Under the pieces are notes generated by a model, which had not been told where the DNA came from, did not search any database, and saw only the letters and a program-made list of their open reading frames with translations. This document shows positions 51,182 to 60,149 of a stretch of DNA of 64,000 nt, one piece after another. The stretch comes from Pseudomonas sp. PB120. GTDB taxonomy: Bacteria > Pseudomonadota > Gammaproteobacteria > Pseudomonadales > Pseudomonadaceae. The position numbers and the translations under genes were made by a program. How positions within the stretch are numbered: position 1 is the stretch's first letter; every line of letters begins with the position of its first letter. The stretch is taken from contig NZ_RWIN01000125.1 in assembly GCF_009761815.1 (NCBI RefSeq), forward strand, positions 50,713-114,712. Direction: 5' to 3'.

Positions 51182-52297
51182 TCAGATCACAATCAGGTCG
51201 GCTTGCAACGCGCCAGCCTGCTTCAGTGCTTCGAGAATCGCCATCAAGTCACCCGGCGCGGCGCCGACCTGGTTCACCGCACGCACGATTTCGTCGAGGG
51301 TGGTGCCTGGGCCGAACTTGAACATCGGCTTGGCTTCCTGCTGGGCGTTGACACGCGAGCGCGGCACGACCGCCGTCTGACCATTGGACAGAGGGCCGGG
51401 CTGGCTGACGATCGGGTCTTCGGTGATGGTCACGGTCAGGCTGCCGTGGGTGACGGCGGCCGGGGACACCTTGACGTTCTGCCCGATCACGATGGTGCCG
51501 GTTCGGGAGTTGATGATGACTTTCGCCACCGCCTGCCCCGGATCGACTTCGAGGTTTTCGAGGATCGACAGGTAATCGACCCGCTGGCTCGGATCGAGCG
51601 GCGCACTGACGCGAATCGAACCACCGTCGATGGCCTGGGCGACGCCAGGGCCGAGCATGTTGTTGATCTTGTCGACGATGCGCTTGGCAGTGGTGAAGTC
51701 TGAACGGTTCAGGTTCAGGGTCAGGCTGTTGCCCTGGTTGAAACCACTCGGCACCGCTCGTTCAACCGATGCACCGCCAGGGATGCGACCGGCCGACGGA
51801 ACGTTGACGGTGATCTTCGAACCGTCGCGACCTTCCGCATCGAAACCGCCGACCACCAGGTTGCCCTGGGCGACCGCATACACGTTGCCGTCGATACCCT
51901 TGAGCGGTGTCAGCAGCAAGGTGCCGCCACGCAGGCTCTTGGAGTTACCGATGGACGAGACAGTGATGTCGACTTGCTGACCCGGCTTGGCAAATGCCGG
52001 CAGGTCGGCGCTGATCGAGACCGCCGCGACGTTCTTCAACTGCACGTTGCCCGAACCCGGCGGTACCTTGATGCCGAACTGCGAGAGCATGTTGTTGAAG
52101 GTCTGCAGGGTGAACGGCGTCTGCGTCGTCTGGTCGCCGGTACCGTTAAGCCCGACCACCAGGCCGTAGCCGATCAATTGGTTGGACCGCACGCCGGAAA
52201 TACTGGCGATGTCTTTCAGCCGCTCGGCTTGAGCACCGAAGGCTGCGGACATCAGGCACGCAGCCACCATCAGGTGTTTGAAATTCAACGTAGCCAC
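51182..52297 (-). CDS. flgI: flagellar P-ring protein FlgI
   Basis: FlgI of 371 residues, periplasmic. A Sec signal peptide is visible (MATLNFKHLMVAACLMSAAFGAQAE, cleavage near residue 24). RLKDIASISGVRSNQLIGYGLVVGLNGTGDQT and TTLDEIVRAVNQVGAAPGDLMAILEALKQAGAL are family hallmarks. It forms the P ring around the rod in the murein layer. It abuts flgH with no gap. Confidence 0.97.
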   Translation of the reverse strand: MATLNFKHLMVAACLMSAAFGAQAERLKDIASISGVRSNQLIGYGLVVGLNGTGDQTTQTPFTLQTFNNMLSQFGIKVPPGSGNVQLKNVAAVSISADLPAFAKPGQQVDITVSSIGNSKSLRGGTLLLTPLKGIDGNVYAVAQGNLVVGGFDAEGRDGSKITVNVPSAGRIPGGASVERAVPSGFNQGNSLTLNLNRSDFTTAKRIVDKINNMLGPGVAQAIDGGSIRVSAPLDPSQRVDYLSILENLEVDPGQAVAKVIINSRTGTIVIGQNVKVSPAAVTHGSLTVTITEDPIVSQPGPLSNGQTAVVPRSRVNAQQEAKPMFKFGPGTTLDEIVRAVNQVGAAPGDLMAILEALKQAGALQADLIVI

Positions 52298-52993
52298 CTA
52301 GAAAGGGAACAGCGGGCTGAGGAAGAAACGGTCGAACCAGCCTGGCTGACTCGCATCGGCAAAGGAACCGGTGCCCGAGTAGGTTATGCGTGCATCGGCA
52401 ATGCGTGTCGACGAAACGGTGTTATCGGTGGCGATGTCATCGGCCCGGACCAGACCGGCAATCCGCACCAGCTCATCACCGGTATTGAGGGTCATCCACT
52501 TCTCGCCGCGCACGGCAATGATGCCGTTGGGCAATACGTCGGCGACGGTCACGGTGATCGAACCGGTCAGGCTGTTGCCCTGCCCGGCCTTGCTGTCACC
52601 CTTGGTCGCACGGTCACCGCTGTACGCGGCATCCAGGCTCAGGTCGCCGCTGCCGAGCGGGTTATTCGTGTTCGGCGTGCTGCCAAACAAGGAGGACAGG
52701 CCAATGCTGGTCTTGCTGGTCTTGCCGACCTGCGAGTTGGCATTCTTGCTGGCCTGGGTCTTCTCGTTCAGGGTGATGGTGATGATGTCACCGACCCGGA
52801 AAGCCTTGCGGTCGCCGTACAGGTTCTGTTCGAAACCGGCCTGGTAGATCGAGCCGTTGTTCGCGGCAGCCGGCAACGGCGTACGCGGCAACACCGGGGC
52901 GTAATAAGGGTCATTGGGCTTGGGCGTCGGACCGACGCAACCGGCCAGCGCGGCGACTCCACTCAGTGCCAGAACAGATACAAAGCGATTCAT
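52298..52993 (-). CDS. flgH: flagellar L-ring lipoprotein FlgH
   Basis: FlgH of 231 residues, outer-membrane L ring. The signal peptide ends in a lipobox LAGC with acylated C19. FRVGDIITITLNEKTQASK and GEKWMTLNTGDELVRIAGLVRADDI are conserved. 52 bp after flgG. Confidence 0.97.
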   Translation of the reverse strand: MNRFVSVLALSGVAALAGCVGPTPKPNDPYYAPVLPRTPLPAAANNGSIYQAGFEQNLYGDRKAFRVGDIITITLNEKTQASKNANSQVGKTSKTSIGLSSLFGSTPNTNNPLGSGDLSLDAAYSGDRATKGDSKAGQGNSLTGSITVTVADVLPNGIIAVRGEKWMTLNTGDELVRIAGLVRADDIATDNTVSSTRIADARITYSGTGSFADASQPGWFDRFFLSPLFPF

Positions 52994-53045
52994 GACCCTA
53001 CCTCACGGTGTTGCAGGCGGCCTCATGGCCGCCTCATAGACTTGA

Positions 53046-53831
53046 TTACAGATTCTGCGTTACGAACGAGAGCATCTGGTCGGCAGTGGAGATCACCTTG
53101 GAGTTCATCTCGTAGGCGCGCTGGGTGGTGATCATGTTGACCATCTCCTCAACGGTGCTGACGTTGGACGTTTCCAGGGTGTTCTGCAGCGTGGTGCCGA
53201 AACCTGCGAGGCCCGGCGTACCGATTTGCGGCGCGCCGCTGGCAGCGGTTTCCAGGAACAGGTTGTTACCCACTGCTTGCAGGCCGGCCGGGTTGATGAA
53301 GTCGGCGGTCTGCAGGTTGCCGATCACCTGGGAAGCCGGGTTGCCGGCAACGGTGATGGACACGGTGCCGTCTCGACCGACCGTGAAGGTCTGGGCATCG
53401 TTCGGGATGACAATGGCCGGTTCCAGGGCGAAGCCGCTGGCGTTCACGATCTGGCCGTTGGAGTCCAGGTGGAACGTACCGTCACGGGTGTAGGACGTGG
53501 TGCCATCCGGCTGCAGAATCTGGAAGAAACCGCGACCGTCGACTGCCAGGTCCAACGGCTGCTCAGTGGTTTGCAGGCTGCCGGCGGTGAAGTTCTTCTG
53601 GGTGCCGACAATGCGCACACCGGTACCCAATTGCAGACCGGACGGCAATTCGCTGTCCTGGGTCGACTGGGCGCCTGGCTGGCGCTTGATCTGGTAGAGC
53701 AAGTCCTGGAACTCGGCGCGGTCACGTTTGAAACCCGTGGTCGACACGTTCGCCAGGTTGTTGGAAATGGTCGTCAGGTTAGTGTCCTGGGCGGACAGAC
53801 CTGTTTTGGCAACCCATAGAGCCGGAAGCAT
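53046..53831 (-). CDS. flgG: flagellar distal rod protein FlgG
   Basis: FlgG of 261 residues, the standard length. The N-terminal rod motif is LWVAKTGLSAQDTNLTTISNNLANVSTTGFKRDRAEFQDLLYQ; the C-terminus EEMVNMITTQRAYEMNSKVISTADQML is the conserved rod/hook ending. It forms the distal rod. 45 bp after flgF. Confidence 0.98.
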   Translation of the reverse strand: MLPALWVAKTGLSAQDTNLTTISNNLANVSTTGFKRDRAEFQDLLYQIKRQPGAQSTQDSELPSGLQLGTGVRIVGTQKNFTAGSLQTTEQPLDLAVDGRGFFQILQPDGTTSYTRDGTFHLDSNGQIVNASGFALEPAIVIPNDAQTFTVGRDGTVSITVAGNPASQVIGNLQTADFINPAGLQAVGNNLFLETAASGAPQIGTPGLAGFGTTLQNTLETSNVSTVEEMVNMITTQRAYEMNSKVISTADQMLSFVTQNL

Positions 53832-53876
53832 TCGATTCTCCTCGTGCGCCTGTTTTACGGCGCGACGTTCTGATAA

Positions 53877-54617
53877 TTAGCTGATCTGCAAGACCCGAGC
53901 CATGGCCTGGTCATCGTCTTTGGCGGTGTTCATCATCTTGATGTGCAGCTCGAACTGCTTGGACAAAGCCAGTACCGACGTCATTTCTTCCACGGCATTG
54001 ACGTTGCTCGACTCCAGGAAACCGGAGATCAGCTTGACGCCGGAATCGGCTTGCGCCGGCTGGCCGTCCTTGGTGTGGATCGAGCCGTCCAGGCCTTTGG
54101 TCATGTTCTTGAAGTCAGGGTTGACCAGCTTGATGCGATCGACTTCGGCCATCACGCGAGGACCTTCACCCATCGCACGGATGCTGATGGTGCCGTCCTC
54201 GCCCACTTCGATCTGCTGCTCGGGCGGCACGGCAATCGGCCCGCCGTTGCCCATGACCGGCATGCCGTTGCCGGCACGCAGCACGCCCAGGGCGTCAACG
54301 TTCAGGCTGCCGGTGCGCACGTAGCTTTCGCCGCCATCGGGGTTCTGCACGGCGATCCAGCCATTGCCCTGCACGGCGACATCGAGGTCGCGGCCGGTTT
54401 CGATCATGGCACCCGGAGAGAAGTCGGTGGCCGGACGTTCGGACATCGCAAACGCACGCGCCGGAAAGCTGTCACCGAACACCGGCATCGAACGCGCCTG
54501 CTCCAGGTCTTTCTGGAAGCCGTTCGTGGAGATGTTCGCCAGGTTGTTGGCATGAGCCTTCTGCGCCAGTGCATTCTGGCTGGCGCCGGTCATTGCCACA
54601 TAAAGGTACTTGTCCAC
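53877..54617 (-). CDS. flgF: flagellar proximal rod protein FlgF
   Basis: FlgF of 246 residues from a GTG start at 54617 (VDKYLYVAMTGASQN), with AGAGGAAAG upstream; a longer frame to 54719 lacks a ribosome site and would cross the promoter. NNLANISTNGFQKD is the N-terminal rod motif. First gene of flgFGHIJKL, with a sigma54-like promoter 57 bp upstream. Confidence 0.96.
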   Translation of the reverse strand: MDKYLYVAMTGASQNALAQKAHANNLANISTNGFQKDLEQARSMPVFGDSFPARAFAMSERPATDFSPGAMIETGRDLDVAVQGNGWIAVQNPDGGESYVRTGSLNVDALGVLRAGNGMPVMGNGGPIAVPPEQQIEVGEDGTISIRAMGEGPRVMAEVDRIKLVNPDFKNMTKGLDGSIHTKDGQPAQADSGVKLISGFLESSNVNAVEEMTSVLALSKQFELHIKMMNTAKDDDQAMARVLQIS

Positions 54618-54673
54618 ACTCTTTCCTCTGCATGCCGGACGTTTGCCGCCCACTGCTGTACTGCTGGACCATA

Positions 54674-54689
54674 AGCAATTTGCAGACCA
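54674..54689 (-). promoter_or_regulatory. sigma54 (RpoN) promoter of flgF operon
   Basis: The minus strand reads TGGTCT-GCAAA-TTGCT, with GG and GC 10 nt apart. The predicted leader to the flgF GTG is about 45 nt. Confidence 0.72.
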
Positions 54690-54813
54690 ACTTTTTTCTG
54701 ACGGCGCCGGGCCCGGCAAACAAAGGACTTGAGGGGTTCAGAGAGGAATGGGGGATTGTGTCAAAGTCGAAAAACCGGCGGTGTTATGCCGGTAAGTGGC
54801 AACGACTCGCTCT

Positions 54814-54948
54814 TTGTGGCGAGGGAGCTTGCTCCCGCTGGGCTGCACAGCAGCCCCAAGAAGGACTGTCGAGATCTGACAGGTAGATCGCGCCGGGTGG
54901 TTTTGCGGCCGCTTCGCGCCCGAGCGGGAGCAAGCTCCCTCGCCACAA
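54814..54948. repeat. REPIN of a second sequence type
   Basis: TGTGGCGAGGGAGCTTGCTC at 54815-54834 is inverted at about 54928-54947 (GAGCAAGCTCCCTCGCCACA). The core differs from the GAGCxxGCTCGCGATGG type in other gaps, and recurs at 59370-59494. Confidence 0.88.
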
Positions 54949-54964
54949 AATATCATTGCAGTAC

Positions 54965-56527
54965 TTAAGCGCCGGGTTCTTTACCGACTTCATACTCACG
55001 CAACTTGTTGGCAATGGTCGTGTGCGAAACCCCCAACCGCTTGCCCAGCTGCCGGCTGCTCGGGTGCTCTGAGTACAAGCGTTCCAGCACTGCCTTCTCG
55101 AACCGCCCGACAATCGCATCCAGCCCACCCTCGAGCGAGAAATCGCCAAGCGGCTGACGCACGCCGTAGTCCGGCAGGCGGATATGCTCGGCCTTTACCG
55201 TCCCGCCGTCGCATAGCGAAACCGCCTGGAACAGCACGTTTTCCAGCTGCCGCACATTGCCTGGCCAATGGTAGTGACTGAGCCGTTCCATGGCAGCCGG
55301 CGCCAGTTTTGGCAGCGGGCAACCAATCTGGCGACTGGCCTGATCGAGGAAATGCTCCACCAGCGGCGTCAAGCCATCCAGGCATTCGCGCAGCGGTGGA
55401 ATGTGCAACGAAAGCACGTTCAAACGGTGATACAAATCCTGGCGAAACTCACCGCGAGCACACAGCTCGGACAGGTCGACCTGCGTCGCACAGATCACAC
55501 GCACATCCAGATAAACCTCTTCATCACTGCCTACACGACGGAAGCATCCGTCCTGCAGGAAACGCAGCAATTTCACCTGCAAGCGCGGGCTCATTTCTCC
55601 GACGCCGTCGAGAAACAGCGTACCGCCCGCCGTCAGCTCCAACAGCCCCAGCTTGCCTTCGGCCCGTGCGCCTTCGAAGGCTCCCGGACCGTAGCCGAAC
55701 AACTCGGTCTCGGCCATCGACTCTGGCAACCCCGCGCAATTAAGCGCCATCAAGGGCGATTGCCCGCGTGGGCTCGCCAGGTGACAGGCCCGCGCCAGTA
55801 GTTCTTTACCCGTGCCGGTTTCACCCTCTATCAATAGCGGCGCATCCAGCGGTGCCATGCGCCGTGCCTCACGCACCACCGCGGCCATCACTTTCGAACT
55901 CTGGAAGATGCTGTCGAACCCGCGCAGTTCCTGCTTGCGCACGTTATAGATGCGCTCCCCCACCCGGTCGGCGCGGTGCAGCGTCAGCACCGCGCCGGCC
56001 ATGGCTTCGCTGTCGTCATGCTCCGATTGCAGGGGCGCGATGTCGGCGAGGAACACGTCGCCCTTGACCTTCACCCGCAATCCGTTGATCCGCGATTTAT
56101 TGGCTCGCACCAATTCCGGCAGGTCGAAATCCTCGGCGTAGCGTGACAGCGGAATGCCCGGCACCTCATCCACCCGCACGCCGAGCAACTGCGCCGCCGC
56201 ACGGTTGGCGGCGACGATGGAGCCGCCCATGTCGATCGACAGCACCGGGAATTCCAGAGCACCGAGCAGGGCATTGAGCTCCATGTGCCGGCGCTCGCTG
56301 GGCATCAGCCCTACACGCTTGACGCCAAAAACCCCGGCAATCGATTCAAATTTCGGACGCAACGCCTGGAACTGGATGTTGATCAGGTTTGGGCAGTGCA
56401 GGTAGATCGCATTGCCATGCTCGCCCCCCACTTCGCCGCGAGCAACGTTGATCCCGTACTCGACCAGCAAGTTGAGAATGTCGCGCAGGATGCCGATGCG
56501 GTTCTGGCAGTGGACTTTGATACGCAT
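54965..56527 (-). CDS. phhR: aromatic amino acid regulator PhhR (TyrR family)
   Basis: PhhR of 520 residues: ACT domain (1-75), PAS (about 85-190), AAA+ domain (about 205-430; Walker A GETGTGKE 235-242) and a C-terminal helix-turn-helix (RQLGKRLGVSHTTIANKLREY). The sigma54 loop is GAFEGA (282-287), not GAFTGA, and Walker B reads LFLDG, lacking the usual catalytic Glu; this suits a TyrR-like activator working with sigma70. I chose the ATG at 56527 (MRIKVHCQNRIG). It is divergent from phhABC and activates it in response to Phe/Tyr. Confidence 0.95.
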   Translation of the reverse strand: MRIKVHCQNRIGILRDILNLLVEYGINVARGEVGGEHGNAIYLHCPNLINIQFQALRPKFESIAGVFGVKRVGLMPSERRHMELNALLGALEFPVLSIDMGGSIVAANRAAAQLLGVRVDEVPGIPLSRYAEDFDLPELVRANKSRINGLRVKVKGDVFLADIAPLQSEHDDSEAMAGAVLTLHRADRVGERIYNVRKQELRGFDSIFQSSKVMAAVVREARRMAPLDAPLLIEGETGTGKELLARACHLASPRGQSPLMALNCAGLPESMAETELFGYGPGAFEGARAEGKLGLLELTAGGTLFLDGVGEMSPRLQVKLLRFLQDGCFRRVGSDEEVYLDVRVICATQVDLSELCARGEFRQDLYHRLNVLSLHIPPLRECLDGLTPLVEHFLDQASRQIGCPLPKLAPAAMERLSHYHWPGNVRQLENVLFQAVSLCDGGTVKAEHIRLPDYGVRQPLGDFSLEGGLDAIVGRFEKAVLERLYSEHPSSRQLGKRLGVSHTTIANKLREYEVGKEPGA

Positions 56528-56570
56528 ATAAAAGGCCCGAAAAAACGGTGAGTGAGTGCCGAACACAAAA

Positions 56571-56664
56571 CCTGTGGGAGCGAGCCTGCTCGCGATAGCG
56601 GTCTGTCTGATACATCAATGCTGGATGTGCCGACGCTTTCGCGAGCAGGCTCGCTCCCACAGGG
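56571..56664. repeat. REPIN (inverted REP pair)
   Basis: CCTGTGGGAGCGAGCCTGCT at 56571-56590 is inverted at 56645-56664 (AGCAGGCTCGCTCCCACAGG). Confidence 0.9.
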
Positions 56665-56765
56665 AATTTTTTTGCGAGAGCGCTCAGATAGTCGTCAAGA
56701 TTATGTGACAGGCACACAGCTTTTCAAACCGTGAAAACTCAATACCTGCGCCATACAGACCAAAC

Positions 56766-56783
56766 CGTAACGAATACTTTACA
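56766..56783. promoter_or_regulatory. TyrR/PhhR-type operator
   Basis: CGTAAC-GAATAC-TTTACA matches the TyrR consensus TGTAAA-N6-TTTACA well on one arm and at four of six bases on the other. It lies 122 bp upstream of phhA, the expected place for activation by PhhR. Confidence 0.6.
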
Positions 56784-56904
56784 AAAAACAGCGAATTTTC
56801 CTACGCGACATGGGACTCACATGCTGCACCACTGCAATCCTTCAGGTATTTCTAAGTCCATAGCAGGACATAACAAGAACGAAATCCCCTAGCAGGAGAG
56901 CAGC

Positions 56905-57693
56905 ATGAAGCAGACGCAATACGTGGCTCGCGAGCCCGATGCGCAAGGTTTTATCGACTACCCCGCCGAGGAACATGCGGTGTGGAACACGCTGATTACT
57001 CGCCAACTGAAAGTGATCGAGGGTCGTGCGTGCCAGGAATACCTGGACGGTATCGAAAAACTCGGTCTGCCCCACGACCGCATCCCGCAACTCGGTGAGA
57101 TCAACAAAGTCCTCGGTGAAACCACCGGCTGGCAGGTTGCACGGGTGCCGGCACTGATCCCCTTCCAGACCTTTTTCGAATTGCTCGCCAGCAAGCAGTT
57201 TCCCGTGGCGACGTTTATTCGTACCCGCGAAGAACTGGATTACCTGCAAGAGCCGGACATTTTCCACGAGATCTTTGGCCACTGCCCGCTGCTGACCAAC
57301 CCCTGGTTTGCAGAATTTACCCACACCTACGGCAAACTCGGCCTACAGGCTTCCAAGGAAGAACGCGTGTACCTGGCGCGTCTGTACTGGATGACCATCG
57401 AGTTCGGCCTGGTGGATACGCCGCAAGGCCAACGCATCTACGGCGGCGGCATTCTCTCCTCCCCGAAAGAAACCGTGTATTGCCTGTCGGACGAACCGGA
57501 GCATCAAGCCTTCGACCCGCTGGAATGCATGCGCACCCCGTACCGCATCGACATCCTGCAACCGCTGTATTTTGTCCTGCCGAACCTCAAGCGCCTGTTC
57601 GACCTGGCGCATGAAGACATCATGGGCATGGTCAAGCAAGGCATGCAGCTGGGGTTGCACGCGCCGAAATTCCCACCTAAGAAAGCGGCGTGA
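56905..57693 (+). CDS. phhA: phenylalanine 4-monooxygenase PhhA
   Basis: A 262-residue bacterial phenylalanine hydroxylase that converts phenylalanine to tyrosine with tetrahydrobiopterin and O2. The non-heme iron ligands are H121, H126 (FHEIFGHCP) and E166. It lacks the regulatory domain of the mammalian enzyme, as expected. AGGAG lies 7-8 nt upstream of the ATG. First gene of phhABC, divergent from phhR. Confidence 0.98.
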   Translation: MKQTQYVAREPDAQGFIDYPAEEHAVWNTLITRQLKVIEGRACQEYLDGIEKLGLPHDRIPQLGEINKVLGETTGWQVARVPALIPFQTFFELLASKQFPVATFIRTREELDYLQEPDIFHEIFGHCPLLTNPWFAEFTHTYGKLGLQASKEERVYLARLYWMTIEFGLVDTPQGQRIYGGGILSSPKETVYCLSDEPEHQAFDPLECMRTPYRIDILQPLYFVLPNLKRLFDLAHEDIMGMVKQGMQLGLHAPKFPPKKAA

Positions 57694-57797
57694 TCCGCAG
57701 CTTTTAGAATCAAGTGAGCCTGTCAGGAACCGACGCTTTGGTTTAGCGTGGCGCCACTGACGGCCGATTTCCAATCATTCGATTTCAGGAACATATC

Positions 57798-58154
57798 ATG
57801 TCCACATTGAACCAAGCCCATTGCGAAGCCTGCCGCGCCGATGCCCCACAAGTCAGCGACGAAGAACTGCCGGTACTGATCAAGCAGATCCCCGACTGGA
57901 ACATCGAAGTTCGCGACGGCGTCATGCAGCTGGAAAAGATTTTCCTGTTCAAGAACTTCAAACACGCGCTGGCGTTCACCAACGCGGTCGGTGAAATCTC
58001 CGAGGCCGAAGGCCACCACCCAGGCCTGCTGACTGAGTGGGGCTCGGTCACCGTGACCTGGTGGAGCCACTCCATCAAGGGCTTGCACCGCAACGACTTC
58101 ATCATGGCTGCGCGTACCGACGAAGTAGCGAAGGACGCCGAGGGCCGCAAATAA
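57798..58154 (+). CDS. phhB: pterin-4a-carbinolamine dehydratase PhhB
   Basis: A 118-residue PCD/DCoH protein that recycles the pterin cofactor used by PhhA. EAEGHHPGLLTEWGSVTVTWWSHSIKGLHRND is diagnostic, with the catalytic His residues in GHHP. 104 bp after phhA; the stop overlaps the next start by 1 bp. Confidence 0.97.
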   Translation: MSTLNQAHCEACRADAPQVSDEELPVLIKQIPDWNIEVRDGVMQLEKIFLFKNFKHALAFTNAVGEISEAEGHHPGLLTEWGSVTVTWWSHSIKGLHRNDFIMAARTDEVAKDAEGRK

Positions 58155-59347
58155 TGCATTTCGACGCCATCGGCCGGGTGCCCGGCGACCCGATCCTCGG
58201 CCTGATGGAGGCCTATGCGCAGGACCCCAACCCGCGCAAATTCGACCTCGGCGTGGGCGTCTACAAAGACGCTCAGGGCCTGACACCCATCCCCCAGGCC
58301 GTGAAGCTCGCCGAGCAACGCCTGGTGGATCGCCAGACCACCAAGACTTACATCGGCGGTCACGGTGAACCGGCCTTCGGCAAAGCGATCAGTACGCTGG
58401 TGCTCGGCGCCGATTCCGCGCTGATCGCCGAACAACGGGCCGGCGCCACCCAGACGCCGGGCGGCACCGGCGCACTGCGCTTGAGTGCAGACTTCATCGC
58501 CCAGTGCCTGCCGGGTCGAGGCGTGTGGCTGAGCAACCCGACCTGGCCGATTCACGAAACCATTTTCGCGGCGGCCGGGGTCAAGGTCAGTCACTACCCT
58601 TATGTCGGCAGTGACAACCGTCTCGATGTCGAGGCGATGCTCACAACCCTGAAAGCCGCGCCAAAGGGCGATGTCGTGCTGCTGCACGCCTGCTGCCACA
58701 ACCCGACCGGCTTCGACCTGTCCCATGACGACTGGCGCCGGGTGCTGGAGGTGGTGCGCAGTCGTGACCTGGTGCCATTGATCGACTTCGCCTACCAGGG
58801 CTTTGGCGATGGCCTGGAACAGGATGCCTGGTCGACCCGGTTGTTCGCGGCCGAATTGCCGGAAGTCCTGATAACCAGCTCCTGCTCGAAGAACTTCGGC
58901 CTGTATCGCGATCGCACGGGTGCGCTGATCGTCTGCGCGAAAACCGCCGAGAAACTGGTGGATATCCGCAGTCAACTGGCCAACATCGCCCGCAACCTGT
59001 GGTCGACACCGCCGGATCACGGTGCGGCCGTGGTCGCCACCATCCTCGGTGACCCCGAGTTGAAATGCCTCTGGGCCGACGAAGTCGAGACCATGCGCTT
59101 GCGCATTGCCCAATTGCGCAGCGGTCTGGTGGAAGCGCTGGAACCTCACGGTTTGCGCGAGCGGTTTGCGCATATCGGCGTGCAGCGCGGGATGTTTTCC
59201 TACACCGGATTGACGCCGGATCAGGTCAAGCAACTGCGTGATCACCACAGCGTCTACATGGTCAACTCTGGTCGGGCGAACGTGGCGGGCATCGATGCGA
59301 CGCGCCTGGATTTGCTGGCCGAGGCCATCGCCGAAGTTTGCAAATAA
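58154..59347 (+). CDS. phhC: aromatic amino acid aminotransferase PhhC
   Basis: A 397-residue PLP aminotransferase of the class I aspartate/aromatic family. The Schiff-base lysine lies in SSCSKNFGLYRDRTG; HACCHNPTGFDLS is also conserved. It converts tyrosine to 4-hydroxyphenylpyruvate. The ATG at 58154 overlaps the phhB stop (TAATG), indicating coupling. phhABC forms one operon for phenylalanine and tyrosine breakdown. Confidence 0.95.
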   Translation: MHFDAIGRVPGDPILGLMEAYAQDPNPRKFDLGVGVYKDAQGLTPIPQAVKLAEQRLVDRQTTKTYIGGHGEPAFGKAISTLVLGADSALIAEQRAGATQTPGGTGALRLSADFIAQCLPGRGVWLSNPTWPIHETIFAAAGVKVSHYPYVGSDNRLDVEAMLTTLKAAPKGDVVLLHACCHNPTGFDLSHDDWRRVLEVVRSRDLVPLIDFAYQGFGDGLEQDAWSTRLFAAELPEVLITSSCSKNFGLYRDRTGALIVCAKTAEKLVDIRSQLANIARNLWSTPPDHGAAVVATILGDPELKCLWADEVETMRLRIAQLRSGLVEALEPHGLRERFAHIGVQRGMFSYTGLTPDQVKQLRDHHSVYMVNSGRANVAGIDATRLDLLAEAIAEVCK

Positions 59348-59656
59348 CCCGATGCAATGGCAGGTTCCTTGTGGCGAGGGAGCTTGCTCCCGCTCGAGCG
59401 CGCAGCGGTCGCAATCAATGCAAGCCGTGATCTACCTGCCCGTCTTAGAATGGGGCCGCTCCGCAGCCCAGCGGGAGCAAGCTCCCTCGCCACAGTGGCT
59501 CCGTGGAGCTCTTCCAAACCTGTCTAGACAAGCCCATCCGTCGAAACAAATGGATATAAAAGTCTATTTGTCATTTCCCCTGCTGTATCCTGCTCAAGCT
59601 TTGTAAAAGCGCGGATCTACCAGATCTATCAACAGACTTTGCGAGGAGCGCGAAAC
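59348..59656. other. 309-bp gap after phhC
   Basis: The first half is a REPIN (59370-59494) of the same type as at 54814. The second half is A+T-richer and leads into the small ORF at 59657; I could not assign a firm promoter. Confidence 0.65.
59370..59494. repeat. REPIN of the second sequence type
   Basis: TGTGGCGAGGGAGCTTGCTC begins at 59370 and its inverted partner GAGCAAGCTCCCTCGCCACA ends at 59494. Confidence 0.88.
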
Positions 59657-59788
59657 ATGCACGAGATCCCTAATCTCCCCTTCCCAAGCCTGCACGAAAC
59701 TGAGCAGACACCCACGCAACAAGCCGGCGCCCAACAGCCCGAGCCGAAAGAAGCCACCGACAGTCGCAAGGCTGACAGCGAAGACTGA
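59657..59788 (+). CDS. unknown small Pro/Gln/Glu-rich protein
   Basis: A 43-residue ORF with an ATG preceded by GAGGAG at good distance. The start MHEIPNLPFPSLHETEQ is followed by a polar, probably disordered tail rich in Q, E, D and K. No signal peptide or membrane segment. I do not recognise a family; the good ribosome site and following hairpin suggest it is real. Confidence 0.6.
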   Translation: MHEIPNLPFPSLHETEQTPTQQAGAQQPEPKEATDSRKADSED

Positions 59789-59808
59789 AACACCCGCACG
59801 ACCAGACC

Positions 59809-59840
59809 GTGTGGAAAGCGCTAACATGCGCTTTCCACAC
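59809..59840 (+). terminator. 12-bp hairpin after the small ORF
   Basis: GTGTGGAAAGCG (59809-59820) pairs perfectly with CGCTTTCCACAC (59829-59840). No T-run follows, so it may be a weak terminator or 3'-end stabiliser, 20 bp after the small ORF stop. Confidence 0.5.
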
Positions 59841-59862
59841 CGCCTGAACTGCGAGCCCCGCC

Positions 59863-60045
59863 ATGACCGATGATTTCACTGAAACCCAGGCCAGCGTCCT
59901 GATCGGCACCGCCGAGAAGATGATCGAGATCTGGAATCGGCTCTCCCCCGAAAAACAGGCTGCCCTGCTGGCCCGATTCGGCAGCGAAGAAAACGCCCTG
60001 GCCGCGCTGGTCACGACGCAATTGGTCGCCCCCGCCAAGCCTTGA
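59863..60045 (+). CDS. unknown small helical protein
   Basis: A 60-residue protein, mostly helical and acidic to neutral (MTDDFTETQASVLIGTAEKM, then NRLSPEKQAALLARFGSEENAL). The ribosome site is weak. I do not recognise a family. It lies between two better-supported genes on the same strand, and the codon use is like its neighbours. Confidence 0.6.
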   Translation: MTDDFTETQASVLIGTAEKMIEIWNRLSPEKQAALLARFGSEENALAALVTTQLVAPAKP

Positions 60046-60149
60046 TCCATTGCCGCCCGGCAAATAGTTTTACTTTTTCACGCGCCACGGCCGCTCGCGC
60101 CGCTATCATAAGCAGCCTATCTATCCTGCTTTCCCGTGGACCTTTACCC

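Larger units (their letters stand above)
54618..54964. other. 347-bp gap between flgF and phhR
   Basis: It holds the flgF sigma54 promoter (54674-54689) and a REPIN-like pair (54814-54948). I see no credible gene, and no clear terminator for phhR, which ends at 54965 on the minus strand. Confidence 0.7.
56528..56904. other. phhR-phhA divergent control region
   Basis: 377 bp without a gene. It contains a REPIN (56571-56664) near phhR and, on the phhA side, an A+T-rich stretch with a TyrR-type box (56766-56783). No clear -35/-10 pair could be assigned. Confidence 0.7.
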
